A stretch of DNA of 64,000 nucleotides, taken from contig CP073218.1 in NCBI GenBank assembly GCA_020342235.1, positions 1,426,001 through 1,490,000 on the forward strand. The letters are read 5' to 3'. A program made the position numbers and the translations under genes. The notes under the pieces were generated by a model. It did no database searches, was not told where the DNA came from, and saw only the letters and a program-made list of their open reading frames with translations. How positions within the stretch are numbered: the first letter of the stretch is position 1; each line of letters opens with the position of its first letter. The stretch is from Saccharomycopsis phalli. Lineage: Eukaryota; Ascomycota; Saccharomycetes; Ascoideales; Saccharomycopsidaceae. Positions 45,101-54,221 of the stretch are shown piece after piece.

Positions 45101-46686
45101 TGCTTCTTGGATTCACCGGTAGTATCTTCTTGTTGGTCCAGAGCATCACCTTATGGAACTACTGTATCGTTCACGGAGCCCGAGTGTTGCACGACAAAAT
45201 GGCAAACTCCGTCATGCGAGCTCCAATGAGCTTCTTTGAGACCACTCCGATTGGCCGGGTGTTGAACCGGTTCAGCAACGACGTCAACAAGGTCGATGAG
45301 GTCCTTGGCCGTACGTTCCAGTCGTTCTTCCAGAACGTCATCAAGGTCGCCTTCACCATGGTCGTGATCTTCTTGTCCACCTGGCAGATTGTCTTGGTGC
45401 TCATACCATTGGGGTTCTTGTACTACTACTACCAGCAGTACTATCTCAAGACGTCCCGCGAATTGAAACGCCTCGAGTCCATCACCAGATCGCCAATCTA
45501 CGCTCACTTCCAGGAAACCCTCAATGGAATCACCACCATCCGCGGATATGGCCATGAACGCCGCTTTGTGCGGCTTAACCAGGTGAAAGTCGACAACAAT
45601 CTCAGCGCATACCACCCAACAGTCAACTCCAACCGGTGGCTTGCTGTCCGGCTCGAGTTCCTTGGGTCGTTGATTATTTTTTCGTCCGCCATCTTTGCCA
45701 TCATCGGCCTTCGCAACGGAACAATCACAGCAGGTCTTGTTGGTTTGTCGGTCTCCTACGCGTTGCAAATCACAGGTTCGCTAAATTGGATTGTTCGTAT
45801 GACCGTCGAGGTCGAAACAAACATTGTCTCAGTAGAGAGAATCGAAGAGTATGCAGACTTGGCTCCTGAAGCTCCTCAGCACATCAAGGCCACAGAACCG
45901 CCATCCACATGGCCTAGCGACGGTCTGATTGAGTTCAGAGACTACTCGACGCGCTACAGACCGGAGTTGGAGTTGGTCTTGCGGAATATTAATGCCAAAA
46001 TCCGTCCGCGCGAGAAAATCGGCATTGTCGGACGAACCGGGGCTGGAAAGTCCTCGTTGACAATGGCTCTTTTCCGGATCATCGAGCCTAGCTCAGGTGA
46101 CATTGTGATCGACGGAGTGTCAACCTCGTCGCTTGGATTGACCGATTTGCGCAGCAAGTTGTCCATCATTCCCCAAGACGCACAGGTGTTTGAGGGCACC
46201 ATCCGCGACAATTTGGACCCGACAAACCAGTTCTCGGACGAGAATATCTGGAAGGCCATTGACCTATCGCATTTGAAACCCCACATTGAGAAAATGGCAG
46301 AGGAACAAAATGCCCTGGGCAATAAGGTCGTCGACTACTTGCAGGTGAAAATCACAGAAAATGGAGGAAACTTGTCGGTGGGCCAGAAGCAGTTGATGTG
46401 CTTGGCTCGTGCGCTCTTGATCCCTTCAAAGATATTGGTTCTTGATGAAGCTACTGCTGCCGTCGACGTTGAAACTGACCAGATTGTGCAACAGACAATC
46501 CGTAGCGAGTTCTCCAACCGAACCATCTTGACTATTGCCCACCGGATTAACACAATCATGGACAGTGACCGGATATTGGTGTTGGAAAAGGGCCAGGTGG
46601 CTGAGTTTGATACGCCAGCTGCGTTGTTGGAGAAGCGCGACTCGATTTTCTATTCATTGGCTAAGCAAGGAGGACTCGTTGAGTAG
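42109..46686 (+). CDS. YCF1: ABCC (MRP)-type vacuolar ABC transporter, Ycf1-like
   Basis: Ycf1 pumps glutathione conjugates, including cadmium complexes, into the vacuole using ATP. The 1525-aa product (S. cerevisiae 1515) has an N-terminal TMD0 (about 1-230, MNYTLETGCFQCSDIEGWGP opening), TMD1, NBD1 with Walker A GKVGAGKSS (about 666-674) and signature LSGGQKARLSLARA. TMD2 is followed by NBD2 with Walker A GRTGAGKSS (about 1308-1316), signature LSVGQKQ and Walker B ILVLDEATAAVD. NBD1 has LLDDP in place of the catalytic Glu, as expected for ABCC proteins. The linker carries SLRRASTIS with S910, matching the regulatory phospho-site Ser908 of Ycf1. Homology is closer to Ycf1 than to Bpt1 or Ybt1 in the linker and NBD2. 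Confidence 0.95.
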   Translation: MSPGTQGYSLPIGGSVLFMNYTLETGCFQCSDIEGWGPFSTYFDFTPCFLYAVLFNGLSAATVIGGTHGIYRLLFHNLVSIYDNVYRMDVFVVMRLALIVVQVIVKFALLLLDGKYYLGDQMVQFLTFFDILCLFALVLPLTYLDFKKLKTSSSFLLSYWAIALLLALFKAANIGIRYVYNGTGTRPNVGLSVVVLFNSIMILLCQSVPSKMVPSTTFSTLSRFLDEKRNPLDSANLFSKLTFGWMSGLMRLGYRKFLTLGDLPKLPETFDNSTVTSEFEETYHSENTTLFPALCRNFWQPLGIAAIFKGLQDILQFVQPQLLRILIKFVNDYNHLKGPERPPLVRGFNIAVAMLLVSVLQTAALNQYFFKSYSTGIKIKSALIGAIYEKSLVLSPESRTVKSTGDIVNLMSIDTQRLQDLTEYGQIIWSGPFQIAICLVSLYRLLNNSMWFGFSIMVVMIAVNTSLMKFQKTLQKKQMQFKDSRIKIVSEILNNIKSLKLYSWEVPYKAKLDYWRNNKELVNLVYISIFKAINMAMWNMIPFFVSCSTFFGYIYFYDEPLTTDIVFPALALFNLLGFPLNVIPMVITAIIDAGVSVNRLDEFLQLDELDPDAVVRGNRVKQIGDEVVRFDGCSFSWNKKNSDSEYLALKNIDFSASKGELSCIIGKVGAGKSSFVKAMLGDLYKYTGTLTTHGKVAYVSQVAWIMNGSIKDNILFGHKYDPRLYDRVVRACDLHIDLKNFVDGDLTQVGEKGISLSGGQKARLSLARAIYSGADLYLLDDPLAAVDEHVGKHLIDNVFGERGLLRHKCKILVTNSVHFLSIADNITLLEDGRIVEQSNSAKLDKLSDDQKKQSRIYQLIQQFGKRIGSQESVADDSSSQKLEDPAPADSQTANDDTAHDIDGMSLRRASTISLGDNAVTYDEDSLRQEHMERGKVKWSIYLAYARACNPKFVAVFLVFAVGLMFFNVAANYWLKDWSEVNSKYGYNPDVGRYLVIYVLLGFTGSIFLLVQSITLWNYCIVHGARVLHDKMANSVMRAPMSFFETTPIGRVLNRFSNDVNKVDEVLGRTFQSFFQNVIKVAFTMVVIFLSTWQIVLVLIPLGFLYYYYQQYYLKTSRELKRLESITRSPIYAHFQETLNGITTIRGYGHERRFVRLNQVKVDNNLSAYHPTVNSNRWLAVRLEFLGSLIIFSSAIFAIIGLRNGTITAGLVGLSVSYALQITGSLNWIVRMTVEVETNIVSVERIEEYADLAPEAPQHIKATEPPSTWPSDGLIEFRDYSTRYRPELELVLRNINAKIRPREKIGIVGRTGAGKSSLTMALFRIIEPSSGDIVIDGVSTSSLGLTDLRSKLSIIPQDAQVFEGTIRDNLDPTNQFSDENIWKAIDLSHLKPHIEKMAEEQNALGNKVVDYLQVKITENGGNLSVGQKQLMCLARALLIPSKILVLDEATAAVDVETDQIVQQTIRSEFSNRTILTIAHRINTIMDSDRILVLEKGQVAEFDTPAALLEKRDSIFYSLAKQGGLVE

Positions 46687-46784
46687 ATGGTTGATGGTGA
46701 AGTTCTTGTTGGAATGTATAGGTAATATTTGTGAGTATTCGTTAATGTGAATATTTGTCAATATTCTGGATGTCAACATTTTCA

Positions 46785-46860
46785 AAAGTAGCGTTGTGTA
46801 ATTGTCAAAAGTAGTGTCGTGTAATTGTCAAAAGTAGTGTCGTGTAATTGTCACCGAAAT
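46785..46860. repeat. 23-bp minisatellite, about 3 copies
   Basis: Unit AAAAGTAGTGTCGTGTAATT plus GTC lies 100 bp after the ABC transporter stop codon. A diverged copy occurs near 46880. Confidence 0.85.
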
Positions 46861-46967
46861 GTCCTATATTTGTCAATCGTAGTGTTGTGTAATTTTCAAC
46901 CTGATTAATGCAACTAGGCAGTTGTATCACTTCAATTACTAACAGGCTCAGCGTCCTATCGATACTT

Positions 46968-47058
46968 CGTCAATATTATTGACGAATGATGTGAAGTCTG
47001 ATTCCGTACGATACAACACAAACGGCATCACGCCGTACACCGTCCTTCACGGTGCATG
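46968..47058. other. Cluster of three short inverted repeats
   Basis: CGTCAATA and TATTGACG (1-nt spacer, 46968-46984), ACGGC and GCCGT (5-nt loop, about 47021-47035), and CACCGT and ACGGTG (5-nt loop, about 47038-47054) lie within 90 bp. A CTATAAATAGG TATA-like box follows at 47091-47101. No coding sequence is evident. Confidence 0.55.
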
Positions 47059-49162
47059 TTAGAGCCAACTCTTGATGATGAATTTGATACCTATAAATAG
47101 GGATCAGATTCCAACATAAGGGACACAATTCATTTGAACACTTCAGCTAGACATTATATCTAGCAGTGCCCAAATCCGGTTATCCAGATTTTAAAGGAAC
47201 AAAACAAATAATTAAGTAGTTTATAGTTCATCATAATACTATGGTTAATTCACACGATACTATTAACTACGACAAAAATTGCCAATCCACCTTCAATTGC
47301 TTGCTATTATGCCTCTCTGAATGTGTAGCAGTGATGCATCTCTGGAAGCACCAAGGGTATAAACTTCGTACATGACTAGCATATAAAATAGTACCGGTCA
47401 ATCATCTGGTTAATACGCTATTCTCTGCGATTTACCAGATCTAATTCAATTACTTCCTGGACTACTTGATATCATTCTAATGACCTCATGATTCAAGCAT
47501 GCCATGCAACTATACTGAAGCTGGCGTATTCTCAACCAACAGCACAAAATTTATCCATATTTTCTACAGTTGCGGTCACGACAAGTAATATTCTAGAACT
47601 ACATCAACCGTTTAGCCAAATTTGGCTACCGATCACATGCCAGATTGGCAAACCTGTCAACCTGTCAACCTGTCAACTTAGCTTCAGATTCGTTTCCTAA
47701 TAGAATTGTGTTGCTGATGCTGGGTTGGAATCTATGATTCCGCTGAATATTCTTGATAATCTGACTAATTAGTAACCAATCTATTGTTTAGTCTGTATAT
47801 ACTCCATACCCAGCAAATGGTATCCGTTTTCTGGTCAATGTTTTTGCAATTTAATCAATATACCTTTTCATACGCTGTCTTGTTGTATTTTGATCGATAA
47901 ACAATCATTTTCTATACTCTTGACCATTTTGGGACCTTGATTTTCCGGATCAAACTATACCGTGTACTATGCAAGGCTAGGTAGTTTGCTATAAACCAGT
48001 AGGTATCGGGTCTTCAAATGGACATTGAGATTCCTATTAAAGTACAGCAGACAAGATTGAGCCAAGGTTTGAATTTATGCCAGCAAAAAGTAGGACGGAT
48101 CAAGCATTTATCACTGATTAGCAACAGAGGACGGAGTTAAGCATCGGCTATTGACGGTCGTCAAAAATGGTGCAATGGTACACAGACAACGATACAATAG
48201 CATGGCTAAATAGAAGGGGGCATGTGTGACTAAAGAGAGGAAAAAGTGGCTACTAAATAAGCAAATTACCAGAAGTGGATTGCACAAGTGAAACATGAGA
48301 CAATAAGCAGGTATACGACCAAAAAAACGAATAGACAAAATGCCTGAACAAACAATGTCCGTGATGCATATTCAATGGACTAACGCTTGTCAAGGGTTGC
48401 TAATGGTCATGTTGTGGATTAAAGTTTTACCGAGTACTGAGGCTCATCAGGGTGTTCAGTTTCCACGTGAGATAGCAAGTGGAGGTTCCCCACAATTGGG
48501 ACTTGCTAGTGTACGATGATTGATTGGGTAAGCTTTGTGGGCTGGGATGGTACAATTGTGTGTTGTGACCTGAAAAAAAAAAGACCTAGAAACAATTAAA
48601 GGAAAAGACTGGAGTCATGGGGCGACAAGAGGAATATGCATTGTATCGTGTGCTGGATTGAGATCGGGCGGTTTCCACGTGACGCAAATGAAACTCATTG
48701 CAGGAGAGAAAAATAATTTTCTATAGGAGCCAAAATTTTTCCTACAATACCAGTGGATTGAGAGATTGAAGGTTTGGTAATATTGGGATAACTCTGCGGC
48801 TATATTGAGCGAATTTATTTGCGTTAATTGTATAGCTAGGTCGAATTGGATATTGACCAGATTAGCGATTAGGGATAGGTTAGAAGACCAGGAAGGGAGG
48901 ATACAAGAGGCAAAGTGACGATATTGAGGAGGTATTGGAGTGATTTGATTTGCGTGGTACGATTGAAAGAAGGATACGCGGGTTGAATTGGTATAAATTA
49001 CAGAGAGCGACTGGATAAGGGGAAAAAGACCGGATAAGGACAAAAGACAGATAAGGAGGACAAAAAGACAAGAGGAAAACGTCTGAAAGCAAGACATAGC
49101 GGCCGAATACATTATAAACAGTCGAGTATAAACTGATCCCAGTATTTCTGAAGATACAACCA

Positions 49163-51079
49163 ATGAGCAAAGTGCGGAGCCAAGCAAAGGAAATCAAGCA
49201 GTGGAACATGCCCCGAAAAGGCAAAAAAGGCGTGGCCAAAGAGCCGAGCCGGCTGGCCAAGTCGCCCAAGAAGTACGCCTCGAAGAACTTGGCGAACTTG
49301 AGGAAGCACCAGGAAGGGTCGAAGAAGCCCCGGAAGCCGAAAGGCACGCCCAAGCGGTTCTATGGGAACAAGAAGCAGCGGCAGCGACGGTTCAGTCTAT
49401 TGTCGGACGAGAGCGAGTCTGAAATTGACGACTCGTCGGACGCGTCGTCTGAGTCTGACGACTCTGACGTGGATTTTGTGAAGTTGAGTGTGCAGCGGAA
49501 AAAGGCCTTGAAGGCAGCCAAAGGGTTGAAGCCGCGGGACGAGGAGGATATGAACTTTTCGTTTGATTTTGAGGACAAGGTGGAAGATGTGGGCGAGGAA
49601 GTGCCGCTGGAAGTGAAGGAAGTGCCTCGGACCACAGCCAAGCGACGGCTCACGAGTCTCGAGCAGCGGAACGTGGTTCCCAAGAAGTTGGCAAGCGACT
49701 CGGAATCGCCGCTTCTGTCTGTAAATGGGCTGCAGTATGAGAATGCCATCATGACAGACAGTGAAGATGATCTCGAAGCGGAGTTGGCAAAGCTACCGGA
49801 GGAAGATGTGGATCAGGAGATTGACAACGATGCGTTTGCTGCGGCAATCGAGGCCGACGACGCAGACGGATACGATGACGACACGTTGGCGGCGAAGAAG
49901 CAGGAGAAGTTGCTGCGGCGGGACGCGAGCGAAAGCGCGATTCTCTCTGACGATGACGAGTTGCTCGATAAGGAGACCGCGAACCTCTTGCAGCAGATGG
50001 AGACCGAGAGCGGACAATATTTCACCGAGGAGTATGTGCCGCGGATTGTGGAAGATCCGCGTGCGGTTGTTGCCGCAGAAAGCGACGGCGAAGTGGTGGA
50101 GTTTGTGGAGCAGGACGACGACGATGATGACGACGAGGAGAGCGAGATCGAGTTGTCTGTGTTTGACGACTTGTACCTGAAACAGCCGTTTTCGACGGCA
50201 CGTGTGCAGGGCGACGGCAACAAGAAGTTGGAGGCATATGACCAGACGGGCGAAGATAGCTACTTCTGGGACTATCTTCTTGGGGAGTCGAAGCCGCGGC
50301 GCGGATCGAACCACAACCAGGGGCTTGTCAAGCACAAGGCGCGGTTTGATCTCAGTGTGGGTACCGGTGATGGGTTCATGGACTATCAGCAGCTTTTTTC
50401 CGACGATGAGGTCACGGATGAGGAGGCCGACTTGCCAAAAACCAGCAGCATCGGCTCACGGTCCGTCAAGGAGATTCTCTCGTCGGCAAAAGCCAATGAA
50501 GGAGGTGCTCCGCGCATGGGATCATGGATCGTGGCCCAAGACCGGCCGTACGAAATCGTCGATGGGCTAAGCACCCGCTCCATCATCCCATACACCACCA
50601 GCGTCGTGAGCAGCAGCAAGACCCATCAGCGGAACACCAGTGCAGGCCATGACTTGAAATTCGACGAGTTTTTCAATCTTAGTGAGCTCGAAGAGGCAGC
50701 CGACGACAGCATCAACTGGTCCAACTTGACGAGCACATCGCGTCGCGTACCATTGACGGCGTTCCGCAACCGTGGACTCACAACTGCGCCAGTGGAGTAC
50801 AGCCGCAAGTACTCCAACCGACGGAAGATGAGCAGCTCGAGCATCCGTAAGCATCTCAAGCAGACGGTGCTCAAGAACAAGGATGTGAGCGAGTTGAGGC
50901 GTCCTGAACGGCAAACCAAGCGACGACAGTCGCTGATTATGGAGGCTAACCAGGAGGGGTATATATTTACGGACAACGGGTTAATTACCGAGAATGCGAT
51001 TCTTGGTGTGGAGGAGTTGCTTGGGGATGAGATTACGCATGATGAGTTGAGTGGGTTGTTGAGTGGGATTCAGTTTTGA
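49163..51079 (+). CDS. IFH1: Ifh1-like co-activator of ribosomal-protein genes
   Basis: Ifh1 binds the FHA domain of Fhl1 at ribosomal-protein promoters and activates them when TORC1 is active. The 638-aa product has a basic N-terminus (MPRKGKKGVAKEPSRLAKSP), a long acidic and serine-rich middle with aspartate runs (residues about 90-115 and 310-335), and conserved blocks FDLSVGTGDGFMDYQQLF and GSRSVKEIL. The segment VPLTAFRNRGLTTAP near residue 523 resembles the forkhead-binding (FHB) region of Ifh1/Crf1. The C-terminus (LGDEITHDELSGLLSGI) is acidic. S. cerevisiae Ifh1 is larger (1085 aa). The presence of FHL1 nearby is supportive but not proof. The paralogue Crf1 acts as a repressor; the family split cannot be judged here. 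Confidence 0.72.
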   Translation: MSKVRSQAKEIKQWNMPRKGKKGVAKEPSRLAKSPKKYASKNLANLRKHQEGSKKPRKPKGTPKRFYGNKKQRQRRFSLLSDESESEIDDSSDASSESDDSDVDFVKLSVQRKKALKAAKGLKPRDEEDMNFSFDFEDKVEDVGEEVPLEVKEVPRTTAKRRLTSLEQRNVVPKKLASDSESPLLSVNGLQYENAIMTDSEDDLEAELAKLPEEDVDQEIDNDAFAAAIEADDADGYDDDTLAAKKQEKLLRRDASESAILSDDDELLDKETANLLQQMETESGQYFTEEYVPRIVEDPRAVVAAESDGEVVEFVEQDDDDDDDEESEIELSVFDDLYLKQPFSTARVQGDGNKKLEAYDQTGEDSYFWDYLLGESKPRRGSNHNQGLVKHKARFDLSVGTGDGFMDYQQLFSDDEVTDEEADLPKTSSIGSRSVKEILSSAKANEGGAPRMGSWIVAQDRPYEIVDGLSTRSIIPYTTSVVSSSKTHQRNTSAGHDLKFDEFFNLSELEEAADDSINWSNLTSTSRRVPLTAFRNRGLTTAPVEYSRKYSNRRKMSSSSIRKHLKQTVLKNKDVSELRRPERQTKRRQSLIMEANQEGYIFTDNGLITENAILGVEELLGDEITHDELSGLLSGIQF

Positions 51080-51097
51080 GAGGTTGATGAATGGCAG

Positions 51098-51245
51098 AGG
51101 TACATGGTACATGGCAGTGATTACATGGCAGTGATTACATGGCAATGATTACATGGCAATGATTACATGGCAATGATTACATGGCAATGATTACATGACT
51201 AGTGATTACATGACTAGTGACTAACATGACTAGTGACTACCAACG
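51098..51245. repeat. 14-bp minisatellite, about 8-10 copies
   Basis: Unit ATTACATGGCAATG, with flanking variants ATTACATGGCAGTG and ATTACATGACTAGTG. It starts about 20 bp after the IFH1 stop codon. Confidence 0.9.
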
Positions 51246-51289
51246 GCACAACAACCACCGAGAATTTAACCAAGGATTAATACAACAAT

Positions 51290-51540
51290 ACAAATGGATA
51301 TTCAACAATACAATGGAGACTAAACAATACAATGGAGATTAGCCAATACAATGAAGATTAGCCAATACAATGGAGACTAATCAATACAATAGAGACTAAT
51401 CAATACAATGGAGACTAATCAATCCAAATGAAAATCAAACAATGTCAATGAAAATCAAACAATGTCAATGAAAATCAAACATTGTCAATGAAAATCAAAC
51501 ATTGTCAATGAAAATCAAACAATGCCAATGAAAACCAACC
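51290..51540. repeat. Two adjoining minisatellites (19 and about 20 bp)
   Basis: First AATACAATGGAGACTAATC in about seven copies, then CAATGAAAATCAAACAATGT in about five copies. Both share a CAATG(G/A) core. Confidence 0.88.
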
Positions 51541-51903
51541 ATCAAGAATAGCAAGTGCAATGAAAACTGCTTCCATGTAGTGGTATCCTGTGCTTCACAA
51601 GTTCTCCCCAATTGAAATCGGCTCCATGAAACTCTGAAAATACATTTGCAAACCACTATATCAAGTCTTTTGAGTATTCTGGACTATGCCATGCTCTGCC
51701 GCTGCTATAATATAATTAAATGTCTAAAAACGAGACCCTTTATGTCATTCAATAAAGTTTAGTACTAAACTGATGAACTGTAAGATATTCCCGCTACACT
51801 TTTCGCTTCCCAAGGTGTACTAGAGCCCTTGGCTACAGTCTAATGAACGTGGGCAGTCAGTGACTGAGACTTGAGAGTATTTAGGAGATGGAAAATAAAT
51901 GGA

Positions 51904-52022
51904 GAATATATGATAAATATATGATAAATATATGATAAATATATGATAAATATATGATAAATATATGATAAATATATGATAAATATATGATAAATATATG
52001 ATAAATATATGATAAATATACG
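51904..52022. repeat. 11-bp minisatellite (ATATGATAAAT), about 11 copies
   Basis: The copies are perfect. The array gives Ile/Tyr/His-rich open frames on the minus strand with no biological meaning. Confidence 0.93.
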
Positions 52023-53699
52023 GAAAATATACGGGAAATATACGGGTGATACACGGGAATTATGAATAAAGAATACCACTGCCAATGGCGAAATCCAGTG
52101 CAATTGATGCAAATCAAGTGAAAAATCGGTAGAAATCAAGTGAAAAATAAGTGAAAAATACGTGAAAAATAAGTGGAAAATCTGTGTGACTCTGTATGCA
52201 ACGATCGAGGGTGAGTACAGTGGGTGTCTAATGATTTCACCAGACAGCTCATGTCTGGCAATATATTGCATTGAAAATCCAGTGGCTTATCTAGGATCTG
52301 TCCATTCCTCTTGATTAAATGTCCATTCCTTGTCAAATGTCCATTCTGCTTGGCCTTTGATCCCTGTCTCTGAAATCATCTCTCGGTTTTTTACTCAACC
52401 TCTTGCATTTCCTTTGCATTATACACCCATTTCCTCTGCATTATAGCCATCTCCTCTGCATTACACACCCATTCTACCCACTAGCCTCGTAGAGTCCCGC
52501 AAAACAATAAACTACAGTAGTCGGCCATTTGAAACCTCAAGCCCCTTTGAGATTCGACATCTGACGATCTGACTTTGCCGATCACAACGCCTTGCTGCTA
52601 TCTTACGATTACAATTCCACATCCATCCACAATTGCAAATCCGCCCACTCATTCCCCCACAGACAACTTCATTTGCACATGTTCACGTATTATATCCAAG
52701 CCAGCCCTTCCCCTCACTATTCCCAGCCAATTCAGTCGTACCTCCAATTTACCTTTTCGCCCATCCTGCTTGTTCTCATGCGCACCAGCTCTTGGCACTC
52801 ACATTAGCCGAGCGACATACAAAACCGGCACAAATTACATCCGCGGAAACACCTCTGAGTACGAATCCCATAGTGCCGCTGGGTCAGCCGTTTTCGCGCC
52901 ACAAACCCCGGCCAAACGAAGCAGACTCGCCATGATAAGTCAAAAGCAGCGAGGTACCGTAGGCGAACGTATGTACTACTAGGTGGCATATATGTGGCAA
53001 TACCAGGCAGCGATCATGCTTACACTTGAAAAAGTTTTCCGGGGTACGAGGCAGTGGATAGAAATAACGTGGAGAAACAGCCTAGGGAAAAACAGTCTAG
53101 GGAAAAACAGCAAAAAGGAGAAAAATGGGAATCCGGGGAACGTGGCGGGGTTGAAAGGGGCGCAAGAGGGGAGAAGAAAGCAGGCGTAGGCAGTTCAAGT
53201 CCCTTGAGTATATCTGGCGGAACTAATGAGCCCACGATGAAAACACGTTGATGTGCAGCTGGAAAACCCTTTTTAGCACACCCAATGTGCCTTAAATAGA
53301 ATCTGATTCCAGAGTATGCCAATCTATGCGCAACGCAGGAATGTGGTGTGTATAATTGGTCCTGGTACTTTTGGAATTCACGGATTTGCCAGTGGCAAGA
53401 CGAGCGTATTCACAACTGCGGATGTAATTGGGGATTTATGTTTGGTTATTGTTGTTTTAGGTAATGTAATGTCGGCACTGTAATTTTGGGAATCATGTGG
53501 TTGGCAATGGTAGTTGGCTTGAGGTATGGCCTACAACAGGGTAATGGCCCAGAGGTACTGACATTAGTACTGAACCTTGGAGCATTTAGCCTGGGAGTAT
53601 TTAACCTTCGGATATTTAACGTTTGAACATTAAGCTTTTGTGTATTAAACTTTTAGATATTTTTTTTAGGATGCTAAATTGTCGACCTCAATTAAGATC

Positions 53700-53870
53700 T
53701 GCAGCGATCTTCGCTCATTCTCCGGCAAATATGCGTACTCTGCTGCGGCATCCTAAAAGCCACTCGGGCGGGTCTGAGCGGATCTGGAGCGGCTTACTAC
53801 GGGCGCTGGGCGGCCCTCGGACATATCCGGGCGGCTAAGCTCCAGGCGGCGCAGCGGCAAACTCGTACCT
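53700..53870. promoter_or_regulatory. GC-rich island with clustered CGG elements upstream of LMO1
   Basis: Within AT-rich DNA this stretch has many GCGG motifs (GAGCGG, GGGCGG). It includes an everted CGG-N6-CCG site (CGGACATATCCG at 53818-53829), the spacing bound by Ppr1-type zinc-cluster factors. GGCGGCTA (53830-53837) is the reverse complement of TAGCCGCC, the URS1 core bound by Ume6 in S. cerevisiae. TTTATATAG follows at 53888-53896. Binding is not shown; this is motif matching only. Confidence 0.45.
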
Positions 53871-53970
53871 ATATTAAAGCGAGAATCTTTATATAGCAGA
53901 TCATTCGTGCAGTAGTGCATATCGTTAGATGGATGTCCTTCTGTTCACTTATATTCACCCAGCCATTCAC

Positions 53971-54130
53971 TGACTCTGAGACTTTTCCTGTCTGAGACTT
54001 GGTCTGAGACTTTTCACCCTGAGACCTTACACCTAGCTTTCACCTCTGAGACTTTTGCACGTCTGAGACCTTACACCTGCCTTTCATCCTGAGACCTTTC
54101 ATTCTGAGACCTTCTCACCCTCAAACCTTT
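53971..54130. repeat. CTGAGACTTT repeats in the LMO1 leader region
   Basis: About nine imperfect copies of (T)CTGAGAC(C/T)TT separated by CACC- or CATC-type spacers. They end about 90 bp before the LMO1 start codon and may be transcribed as part of its 5' leader. Confidence 0.75.
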
Positions 54131-54221
54131 CTGGAATTTTTCTAGACTTTCTCCCAACTTCCACTAGATATTCTCTGGTGGCTCACTGAGTTTTCTGGCA
54201 TTGTCACACGCTCCGTCACTC

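Larger units (their letters stand above)
46687..49162. other. 2.5-kb intergenic region with repeats, hairpins and E-boxes
   Basis: No gene was recognised. It holds three 23-bp units (AAAAGTAGTGTCGTGTAATTGTC) at 46785-46860, a cluster of short inverted repeats followed by a TATA-like element (46968-47097), and AT-rich unique DNA. Two TTTCCACGTGA elements lie near 48463 and 48674, upstream of IFH1. Overlapping minus-strand frames at 48615-49353 have no domain and overlap the IFH1 start. Confidence 0.5.
51080..54221. other. 3.1-kb intergenic region with many repeats and two GC-rich patches
   Basis: No gene was accepted. It contains arrays of a 14-bp unit (51098-51245), 19- and 20-bp units (51290-51540) and an 11-bp unit (51904-52022). 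A GC-richer stretch at 52740-52985 holds an open frame without a usable start. A second GC-rich island at 53700-53870 and a CTGAGACTTT repeat (53971-54130) precede LMO1. Confidence 0.55.

Noticed and set aside
42109-46686. CTG-to-serine recoding
   Set aside because: CTG codons fall mostly in hydrophobic helices of the ABC transporter and in leucine-like positions of other genes, and the intron style does not fit the CTG-Ser clade. Evidence is modest because CTG is rare here.
47058-47206. Possible solo LTR (starts TGTTAG, ends ACAAAACA, with an internal TATA)
   Set aside because: No matching target-site duplication, no second copy in the window and no adjoining element parts. It could be chance.
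48615-49353. 190- and 157-codon minus-strand frames upstream of and overlapping IFH1
   Set aside because: No domain, they overlap the IFH1 start region, and composition follows AT-rich intergenic DNA.
52575-52982. 135-codon frame in a GC-richer patch ending KQRGTVGERMYY
   Set aside because: Its only start is TTG and no upstream exon with a donor or CTAAC-type acceptor was found. The last 60 codons look somewhat coding-like, so it stays an open question.
53020-53322. 100-codon minus-strand frame
   Set aside because: No recognisable domain, and composition fits the non-coding surroundings.
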